A DNA stretch of 22,615 bases, taken from positions 1 to 22,615 of IMG/VR virus record IMGVR_UViG_3300035145_001929, one strand, 5' to 3'. The notes under the pieces were generated by a model. The model searched no databases. It was not told where the DNA came from and worked only from the letters and a program-made list of their open reading frames with translations. Position 1 is the first letter of the stretch, and each line of letters starts with the position of its first letter. Positions 13,550 to 20,300 of the stretch are shown piece after piece. This DNA comes from a virus. A program made the position numbers and the translations under genes.

Positions 13550-13999
13550 ATGGCAAAACATTATAGTACAAAACATTACGGACACAACATTGGGTTGAGT
13601 GCAGTATTTAGACAACCAAATGCAGATCATTCACACTGTCATCTGCTTCATGGATATAGTCTTGCATTTACATTTACTTTTGGTTGTGATAAACTTGATA
13701 ACAAAAACTGGGCAGTAGACTTTGGTGGATTGAAACCACTTAAGGCTTGGCTTGAAGATATGTTTGATCACAAACTTTGTTTGGATATTAATGATCCACA
13801 CGTTGATAAATTTAGAGAGTTGCAGGAATTAGATCTTGCAGAACTAAGATTCTTTGATGGTGTAGGCGCAGAAAAGTTTGCCGAACACGCCTTTAAATTT
13901 GCAGACAAACTTATTAGAGAACAAACAGACAATCGTTGTTATGTTGTTAAAGTTGAGTGTGCAGAGCACGGAGCCAATTCAGCAATCTACGAGGGATAA
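13550..13999 (+). CDS. queD: 6-pyruvoyl-tetrahydropterin / 6-carboxy-tetrahydropterin synthase-like (QueD family)
   Basis: Members of this family convert 7,8-dihydroneopterin triphosphate to pterin products; QueD works in the pathway to preQ0/preQ1. The 149-residue protein has the zinc and active-site region HSHCHLLHGYSLAF (residues 27-40), VDFGGLKPLKAWLEDMFDHKL (56-75, with His74) and a C-terminal VECAEHGANSAIYE carrying the conserved Glu and His. The classical HGH zinc motif is HGY here, and an HSHC segment precedes it. I recall this variant from a bacterial and phage subfamily, so its exact product is uncertain. AGGAGA lies 5 nt before the ATG. It overlaps no gene but abuts the glycosyltransferase start. 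Other que genes are not in the window. Confidence 0.85.
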   Translation: MAKHYSTKHYGHNIGLSAVFRQPNADHSHCHLLHGYSLAFTFTFGCDKLDNKNWAVDFGGLKPLKAWLEDMFDHKLCLDINDPHVDKFRELQELDLAELRFFDGVGAEKFAEHAFKFADKLIREQTDNRCYVVKVECAEHGANSAIYEG

Positions 14000-14698
14000 A
14001 TGAAAAACTTTGTTGTCTGCCTTAAATGGGGTGACAAGTATAATTCAGATTATGTTAACACTCTTAAAAATATGGTTGACAGGAATACTACTGTTGACTA
14101 TGAATTTGTTTGCTTTACCGATAACGGCAATGGCATCGATCCTGGTATAAGAGTTTTACCTTTACCTAAACTGCCAATTCAAGGTTGGTGGTACAAACCT
14201 TGGTTCTTTAGTCCTGATCTACCTATTAATGGCAATATTTTGTATTTTGATCTTGACGTAATTATTTTTAAAAACATAGATCATCTTTGGACGTATGAAC
14301 CTGATAGGTTTGTGATCTGTCGTGACTTCAATAGGCACCTTAGACCAGACTGGAAGAAAATGAATTCAAGTGTATGGAGATTAAAATCTGGTACTAACCA
14401 TCATGTTTGGGAAGATTTCAAAGATCAAAACTTTATGGCAAAGAATCGTATGCACGGAGATCAAGATTGGATCTATAGTAAAATTACAAAAGACTTTTGT
14501 TTTTGGCCAGATGAATGGATACAAAGTTATAAATGGGAAATGCGTGGCAAACCAGAAATGACAAGAATTAATGGTGTAAGAAACTTTGCTATCCCAGGAG
14601 AACCAAAAATTAAAGACCAAACCAGTGTAGCAGTGTTCCATGGAGAACCACATCCGCATAATTGCGTAGATCCGTGGTGCAAGGAAAACTGGTATTGA
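14000..14698 (+). CDS. Glycosyltransferase with DxD motif
   Basis: This 232-residue protein looks like a GT-A fold glycosyltransferase of the GT8-like kind common in phages. An N-terminal strand (KNFVVCLKWG) is followed by YEFVCFTD, then ILYFDLDVIIF with the metal-binding DxD at Asp84/Asp86. Later motifs are MHGDQDWIYSKI (the conserved DQ of acceptor-side loops) and a C-terminal VAVFHGEPHPH with the last metal-binding His. The start codon immediately follows the queD stop, so the two are co-translated. The acceptor could be glucosylated or glycosylated DNA, protein or surface sugar; the sequence does not say. Confidence 0.82.
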   Translation: MKNFVVCLKWGDKYNSDYVNTLKNMVDRNTTVDYEFVCFTDNGNGIDPGIRVLPLPKLPIQGWWYKPWFFSPDLPINGNILYFDLDVIIFKNIDHLWTYEPDRFVICRDFNRHLRPDWKKMNSSVWRLKSGTNHHVWEDFKDQNFMAKNRMHGDQDWIYSKITKDFCFWPDEWIQSYKWEMRGKPEMTRINGVRNFAIPGEPKIKDQTSVAVFHGEPHPHNCVDPWCKENWY

Positions 14699-14723
14699 CA
14701 TTAACCATTTTATTTGTTATAAT
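14695..14723 (+). promoter_or_regulatory. Perfect-consensus sigma70 promoter for uvsE
   Basis: TTGACA (14695-14700), 17 nt, TATAAT (14718-14723). The ATG at 14729 begins 6 nt after the -10, so the expected start is at or within a base or two of the start codon. No Shine-Dalgarno is present. Confidence 0.88.
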
Positions 14724-14728
14724 AAACT

Positions 14729-15757
14729 ATGACTAAACGTATTGGCTTTGCTTGTAAATTTATGCACACCGATCAGACCCTTAAGAAAAAACTTCTTGAG
14801 GAGATAGAACGTCCATTGAATAATAGATGTACAACAGTTGCATGGTTGAATAGACAAACACGTGAAGTTGCTGAACAACGCCTGTGGGATCTTATGGTAC
14901 ACAATATCAAGGCGTTTGAAAATCTTATAGAGTATGTAGGAGGATTACCGAATGAACTTAGAATGGTTAGGTTGGGAAGTGACGTCTTACCTGTTTATAC
15001 TGAGCCTACTTGGTCTTACTTCTGGCGCAAGCCTGATGTACGACAATATTGTGAGAAGCACTTCGCTCACGTCGGCGCAACGGCTCGTGAACTTGATGTT
15101 AGGTTGTCTATGCACCCTGGTCAGTTTACTGTACTTGCGTCAGATAATCCTGATATTGTAAATAGAAGTATAGAGGAGTTTGAATATCATGTGGATATCG
15201 CAAGGTGGATGGGATACGGTAGACAATTCCAAGATTTTAAGATCAATGTACACATCGCAGGCCGCCAAGGTCCAGCCGGTATCATCAACGTACTCCCAAG
15301 ATTATCTGAAGAGGCGAGAAAAACTATTACAATTGAAAATGACGAAATGTCCTGGGGCATTGACGCCAGTTTGGAACTTGCCGAACACGTCGCACTCGTT
15401 CTTGACATACACCATCACTGGGTCAATAGTGGAGAATACATTTACCCCACCGACGATAGATTTACTCGCATAGTAGATAGTTGGCGTGGTGTAAGACCTG
15501 TTATACACTATTCTGTATCACGTGAAGATGTTCTTGTAGACTTTGATGCTAACAAAAAACCTACAATGGATTCACTGCTGGTTGAAGGTTACAAGAAACA
15601 AAAACTCAGAGCCCATAGTGATTATATGTGGAACAATGCAGTAAATGACTGGGCATTGACATTCTGGGACTATGCAGATATTATGGTAGAGTCTAAGGCA
15701 AAGAATTTAGCCAGCCATAAACTGCATAAATACTACTATGAGAATCAAAGAACTTAA
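14729..15757 (+). CDS. uvsE: UV-damage endonuclease
   Basis: This 342-residue TIM-barrel nuclease incises DNA 5' of UV photoproducts using a metal cluster. Family motifs are visible in order: RIGFACK at the N-terminus, VRLSMHPGQFTVLAS (His129), INVHIAGRQG (His175), ITIENDEMSWG (Glu203), VLDIHHHWVN (Asp226/His229), VIHYSVSRED (His260) and LRAHSDYMW (His297). All are typical metal or active-site positions of UvsE/UvdE. Length matches the bacterial family. The gene starts directly at the expected transcription start of a consensus promoter. It overlaps the start of sodC by 20 bases, and its last part also contains two sodC promoters. Repair of sunlight damage in surface water is the likely role. 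Confidence 0.93.
   Translation: MTKRIGFACKFMHTDQTLKKKLLEEIERPLNNRCTTVAWLNRQTREVAEQRLWDLMVHNIKAFENLIEYVGGLPNELRMVRLGSDVLPVYTEPTWSYFWRKPDVRQYCEKHFAHVGATARELDVRLSMHPGQFTVLASDNPDIVNRSIEEFEYHVDIARWMGYGRQFQDFKINVHIAGRQGPAGIINVLPRLSEEARKTITIENDEMSWGIDASLELAEHVALVLDIHHHWVNSGEYIYPTDDRFTRIVDSWRGVRPVIHYSVSREDVLVDFDANKKPTMDSLLVEGYKKQKLRAHSDYMWNNAVNDWALTFWDYADIMVESKAKNLASHKLHKYYYENQRT
15656..15684 (+). promoter_or_regulatory. Sigma70-like promoter inside uvsE, ahead of sodC
   Basis: TTGACA (15656-15661), 17 nt, TATTAT (15679-15684). The expected start near 15691 gives a leader of about 47 nt to the sodC ATG. It lies within coding sequence, so chance is not excluded. Confidence 0.5.
15726..15732 (+). promoter_or_regulatory. 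Late-promoter-like ATAAATA box for sodC, leaderless geometry
   Basis: ATAAATA is followed by CTACT and the ATG at 15738, the same 5-nt spacing as at 6161 and 17033. No Shine-Dalgarno precedes the ATG. Confidence 0.6.
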
Positions 15758-16286
15758 AAGTTGTGAAAGAACTCGTTCTAAAGTTTGTCAGTGCGAAAGC
15801 ATAACAAGATTACAAGAGTCAGAACAACCGGTTATAGCAGTGTGTGATCTAATCCATTCTGATACGGTTAAAGGGACTGTTCTGTTTATGCAAAAGCCAG
15901 GCACTGCTACTCTTATAAAGGGTAGAATAACTGGTTTAACAGAAGGAAAACATGGGTTTCACATTCACGAATACGGTGATCTATCCCAAGGATGTGAAAG
16001 TGCTGGCGCACATTATAACCCGGACGGGGTAGAGCATGGTGATCTCGAAAACGGCCATGTTGGTGATCTTGGTAACGTAGAAGCAGACTCAAACGGGATT
16101 GCGGAGTTTACAATCAAAGCAGAAAGAATTACTTTGATTGGCGAAAGAAGCGTTATTGGAAGAGCGATAGTGATTCACGAAAATGAAGATGACTTAGGAA
16201 AAGGCGGAGATGCAGAGTCATTAAAAACCGGAAACGCAGGTGATAGACTCGCTTGTGGAGTAATTACACTCACAAAAGGAGAATAA
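15738..16286 (+). CDS. sodC: Cu/Zn superoxide dismutase with N-terminal extension
   Basis: This enzyme dismutates superoxide to O2 and H2O2. All ligands are present: copper/zinc residues His75 and His77 (HGFHIHEYG), bridging His92 (GAHYNP), His100, His107, Asp110 (GHVGDLGNV) and His147 (VIHENEDD). The disulphide pair is Cys86/Cys173 and the active-site Arg is Arg170 (GDRLACGVI). The enzyme should therefore be active. About 30 extra residues precede the fold and hold Cys9, Cys17 and Cys19. No signal peptide is visible, whereas bacterial SodC is normally exported. It may act in the cytoplasm of the infected cell or be packaged in the virion, as shown for the chlorovirus enzyme. It overlaps uvsE and is followed at once by the 77-aa gene. 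Confidence 0.93.
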   Translation: MRIKELKSCERTRSKVCQCESITRLQESEQPVIAVCDLIHSDTVKGTVLFMQKPGTATLIKGRITGLTEGKHGFHIHEYGDLSQGCESAGAHYNPDGVEHGDLENGHVGDLGNVEADSNGIAEFTIKAERITLIGERSVIGRAIVIHENEDDLGKGGDAESLKTGNAGDRLACGVITLTKGE

Positions 16287-16520
16287 ATGTTTAATTTTAT
16301 TAAAAAGATTTTTGGTGTGGCTGAATCAAAACCATTGAAACTTTCGGACCATGTTAAAAATAAAAAACCGTTGCTATTAGTACCGTCAAAAAAAGATATG
16401 ACGAAAATGACTAAGGCTCAATTAGAGAAAATGGGCAGAAAGCATGGTATTGAGTTAGACAGGAGATTAACTAAACCAAAATTGGTTAATCAACTTTACA
16501 AACATATGAAGTCTAAATAA
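16287..16520 (+). CDS. 77-aa protein with HeH/SAP-like C-terminus
   Basis: The N-terminus is an amphipathic helix (MFNFIKKIFGVAES), then a basic linker. Residues 40-75 (MTKAQLEKMGRKHGIELDRR, then LTKPKLVNQL) fit the helix-extended-helix pattern of HeH/SAP/LEM-type modules, which bind DNA or protein. Several structural or replication proteins in T4-like phages carry such a module. The start directly follows the sodC stop and is preceded by AAAGGAG overlapping the end of sodC. The role is unknown; the module call is by pattern. Confidence 0.65.
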   Translation: MFNFIKKIFGVAESKPLKLSDHVKNKKPLLLVPSKKDMTKMTKAQLEKMGRKHGIELDRRLTKPKLVNQLYKHMKSK

Positions 16521-16529
16521 GGAGATCTT

Positions 16530-16703
16530 ATGATGGATAAATTTAAAAATTGGATGTCAAAACGTTTCAAAGAAAGAACATCTTGGGATGGCGCGGCATT
16601 AATCGGCTTTGGTATTATTGTACTAATAGCCAAACCTCTCGCAGGAATCTTAGCATACGCGGCAATTGCCTATGGTGCTTGGACCATTTATAAATCTGAA
16701 TAA
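16530..16703 (+). CDS. 57-aa single-TM conserved phage protein
   Basis: The start MMDKFKNWMSKRFKER is a basic amphipathic helix. It is followed by SWDGAALIGFGIIVLIAKPL and a second hydrophobic part (AGILAYAAIAYGAWTI), together one long or two short membrane segments. I recall similar tiny proteins with the 'SWDGAALIGFG' motif from marine phages. AAGGAGA at 16519-16525 serves ATG 16530 or the adjacent ATG 16533. Its stop TAA directly abuts the TTA that is the stop of the convergent zinc-ribbon gene. Confidence 0.7.
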   Translation: MMDKFKNWMSKRFKERTSWDGAALIGFGIIVLIAKPLAGILAYAAIAYGAWTIYKSE

Positions 16704-16991
16704 TTAGATATTATCGATAGTAACTAAACTATCTATTGTTGTGTTTAGTCTGCGTCTTTGTTCTACACCTTTTCTTTGTGCAAAACGTTTAGGATCGCAG
16801 GCTGGACACACATGAGTATAGGCATTATCAAGCCTTTTAGGATCTACTTTTCCTTTATCACGTTTAAATTCTTCACCACAATCGTCACATTCAAATACCG
16901 CAATAGTCTTTAGACGCTTGTATGGATGGGTTTTACCCTTCTTAGACTTCCTTACGTAAAACTTCACTTCTTGTTCTGTTCTAATAAACAT
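16704..16991 (-). CDS. Zinc-ribbon protein
   Basis: This 95-residue basic protein has two CxxC knuckles, Cys35/Cys38 (FECDDCGEEF) and Cys62/Cys65 (HVCPACDPKRF), consistent with one structural zinc. The N-terminal part (EVKFYVRKSKKGKTHPYKRL) and the tail (QRKGVEQRRRLN) are strongly basic, suggesting nucleic-acid binding. No endonuclease signature (such as HNH) is visible. It is transcribed opposite to its neighbours from a late-type box whose spacing predicts a leaderless mRNA. It may be a regulator or a recombination/packaging accessory; this is inference. Confidence 0.75.
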   Translation of the reverse strand: MFIRTEQEVKFYVRKSKKGKTHPYKRLKTIAVFECDDCGEEFKRDKGKVDPKRLDNAYTHVCPACDPKRFAQRKGVEQRRRLNTTIDSLVTIDNI

Positions 16992-16996
16992 ATCTA

Positions 16997-17003
16997 TATT
17001 TAT
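16997..17003 (-). promoter_or_regulatory. Late-promoter-like box for zinc-ribbon gene, leaderless geometry
   Basis: On the minus strand ATAAATA (17003-16997) is followed by TAGAT and the ATG at 16991-16989, again exactly 5 nt. No Shine-Dalgarno is visible. Confidence 0.65.
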
Positions 17004-17032
17004 CTGTTTACATTAGGATTTTAAAATTATTA

Positions 17033-17039
17033 ATAAATA
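17033..17039 (+). promoter_or_regulatory. Late-promoter-like box for IscA-like gene, leaderless geometry
   Basis: ATAAATA is followed by GTTGT and the ATG at 17045. The 14-nt context ATAAATAGTTGTAT is identical to that at 6161-6174. It diverges from the minus-strand box 29 nt away. Confidence 0.7.
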
Positions 17040-17044
17040 GTTGT

Positions 17045-17368
17045 ATGCAACAGATTGTTAACCTTACTGAATCAGCAAAGGAACGTATGAACGTTATGCT
17101 TGAAGAACACAAACAACCAGCAGTCAGACTGCAATTAAAAGGTGGTGGGTGTGCAGGATTCAAATATGATTGGCTGTTAGACGAAGTAAAAGCCGATGAT
17201 GAAGTAATAGATTTAAAGGTTGGTAAATTTGTTGTTGACCCAACAAGTGTAATGTATTTGTTAGGTAGTACAATAGATTATAAAAAGGAAGTATTTGGAT
17301 CATACTTCACAATAGAAAATCCAGCATCAACTTCAAGTTGCGGCTGTGGTGAGTCAATAGGATTTTAG
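17045..17368 (+). CDS. IscA/HesB/ErpA-like Fe-S cluster carrier
   Basis: A-type carriers accept Fe-S clusters or iron and pass them to target proteins. The 107-residue protein starts VNLTESAKERM like the family. It has the conserved first cysteine in LKGGGCAGFKY (Cys36) and the C-terminal CGCG (Cys99, Cys101), so all three cluster-binding cysteines are present. Such genes are found in T4-like cyanophages and pelagiphages. It sits under a late-type promoter and 9 nt before the start of the giant virion gene, so the two are likely co-transcribed. That suggests service late in infection, perhaps to a virion protein; no target can be named from the sequence. Confidence 0.92.
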   Translation: MQQIVNLTESAKERMNVMLEEHKQPAVRLQLKGGGCAGFKYDWLLDEVKADDEVIDLKVGKFVVDPTSVMYLLGSTIDYKKEVFGSYFTIENPASTSSCGCGESIGF

Positions 17369-17377
17369 GAATTAGAT

Positions 17378-20300
17378 ATGCCAAAAAAAGTAGTTAACAT
17401 TGGAGTTGAAGGTAACGACGCTACCGGTGATAGTATTAGAGACGCCTTTAGTAAAGTAAACGAAAACTTCTCAGAACTTTATGCAGTATTTGGACAGGGC
17501 GGTACAATTAGATTTACTGCACTTTCAGACACTCCAGATACATTAGGAGCAAATAAAATTCCTGTATCAGACGACACTGGTTCACAGTTGTTGATGAAAA
17601 ATGTTGTAGGCGGACCAGGTATCCTTATTGACAATACAGATCCAGCAGAACTTGTTATCACAAACAGTGGTGGACAGATTAGACAAGATTTACAGCCAGA
17701 ACTTGGTGGACACTTAGATGGTTCTGGAAACTTCACACTTGGTAATATTGCTACACCAAGTGATCAAGTTGCAACAGATTTTAATACTACTCACAGTACT
17801 TCTATTACTGTAAATGATTTAGTAGCAGATAAGAAATATAACGATGCGGCATATCAAAAGAGATTTATTGCAAACAGAATGAGATCAGAACCTGCTGATG
17901 CTTCTGAATACACATTAGCAATTGGCAGTTTTATAAACAACAATCTTATTATTGCAGGACACGGTTATGATCATAATGTTAATGGTACACCATTCAAATA
18001 TGGAGTAACTGGTGGTAGTGCGGCTCCTGAACTTACTGACCAAACAGTTTACTATGTAAGATATGTAAACAGTAATCAGTTTAGCCTACATCCTACTCAA
18101 GCAGACGCATTAGCAGGTACAAATAAAATTAGTGCTAACCAAGGTGCATCAGGTAACCCAGGTGGTACACATACTTTAACAGATAACGAATACAACAGTG
18201 CATTATACGGTACATGGTTAAGCACTGAAGCATTACCAAGAAGTGCTACTGTACGTAGACAAGGTGATGACATGACTGGTCCTCTATACCTACATGATCA
18301 TCCAGGTAACTTGGCAGGCAGTGGTACACCAAACGATGTAGATGATTTACAAGCGGCATCAAAGTTTTATGTTGACAATTCAAGTTTTACAAGTATTGTA
18401 GATTTATATGTTAGAACAAATGGAGATGACACACAACAGTTTTCACCAGTAGGTAAAGAAGGACGTTCATTACAGTTTGCATATAAAACAATTGGTAAAG
18501 CCTGTGAGAAAGCAGAAGAACTTGTAGAAACTGCTCCACTTGAGCCTGGTGCTTATACTCAAACAGTTACTTACAACGATGGTGCGGCAAATAGTACACT
18601 TGCAGTTGACAGTGTAACTTCTGCACACGCAGACGGAATACCTGCAAAAAATTTACTATTAGAAAACTTAGATTTTATTAAGAAAGAAATTGTACAATAT
18701 ATTAATGCAACATATCCTAACTTACAGTATAACCAAGCAACTTGTGAAAGAGACATGGGTCTTATTACACAGGGATTGGCAATTGATATCGAGAACGGAT
18801 TAAATGCAAACTTTCATTCAATTCAAGCAGGTAAAAGATACTTTAGTTCTGTGTCAGGACAGATTGCAAGAAAGACACAATTAACAGAAACACTTGCTGG
18901 TATCAATTACGGTAAAGATATTATTAACACAATTTTACAGAATGGTACAGTTACACCTGTAAGAAACACAGATGGCATATCACAGGTTATTGATACTAAT
19001 CAAACTGTTACTTCAACTGTAAGAAATGCTGTATTGGCTAAGATTGATATTACAACAAATATTATTCAAAACGGTTTAGGTGTTCTTGATAACACAGCCT
19101 TAGTTGAAGGTTCAACACACACATTTAATATTACTAATGGTGGACAAGGTTACGTTGACCAAGGACAGACAGGTAACGTAGATATTTTACCAGGTAAAAT
19201 TTTAAGAGGTAGAAGTTCAAAAGCATTAGGTAGAATTGTAAGATACACAAGAGGTGCTAACCAAGATGAACTTCGAGTATTTTTAATTGAACCAAAACAG
19301 TTTTTATTAGGTGAAGAACTTGAATTTGGTAATCAAACAAATACTACACAAATTTGTATTCATGTTGAGTCAGGTATATTTGAAGAAGACTATCCAATTA
19401 AACTTCCTGCAAACTGTTCTATTAAAGGCACAGACTTTAGACGTTGTTTAATTAGACCTAAGAAAAGAGGTTCACAGTCTAAATGGGTAAACACTTATTT
19501 CTTTAGAGATGCAGAATTTGACGGACTTGATTTATTACCAACAGGCAATCCTGGAGCAGTAGATTTAATCAGCAAGAACAAAGAATTTATTAAAGATGAA
19601 ACTATTGCTTGGATATCGGCACAGATTGCCGGCGGTACAGGAATTTGGTCAGGCTTTACTTATAATGAAGCAAAGTGTGAAAGAGATACTGGTATTATCA
19701 TTGACGGTATTATACATGATTTAAAATACAACGGTAATGCAAAAACTTATTTAAATGCAGGTAGATATTACGAAGGTACACAGAGTTTGATTAACGGCCA
19801 AGAACAGCAAACAGCGGCGGCTCTTAATCAAACAAAAACTATCGTTACAGATTACATTTTAACACAGGCACCATACACTGCATTACAGAGTGTTACTACA
19901 CAGTACACAGATAGCGATTCACAAGCAGAGGCTGGTACAGCAACTAAGGTTGGTACACTTATGGACAGTATTGTTACTGTTATTAACAACGGCCTTACAC
20001 AGATGCCTGACTTGGTTGATCCACGTTATGGTTACCATTACACACAAGATCCAACTCGTGCTACAAACATTGGAAGTGACGGTGCAAACAATCCAGGTAA
20101 CTTCCCTAATGCGGCAAAACTGATTGAACTTAACAAAGACTTTATCATTGAAGAATTAATTGCATACATCAATGCAACATATCCAAGTTTAACTTACAGC
20201 GAAGCAAAATGTAGAAGAGACACAGGATTTATTGTTGATGGATTAGTAAAAGATCTTAAGGTTGGTGGCAGAGCAGAATCATTAGCAAATCAAACTGCAT

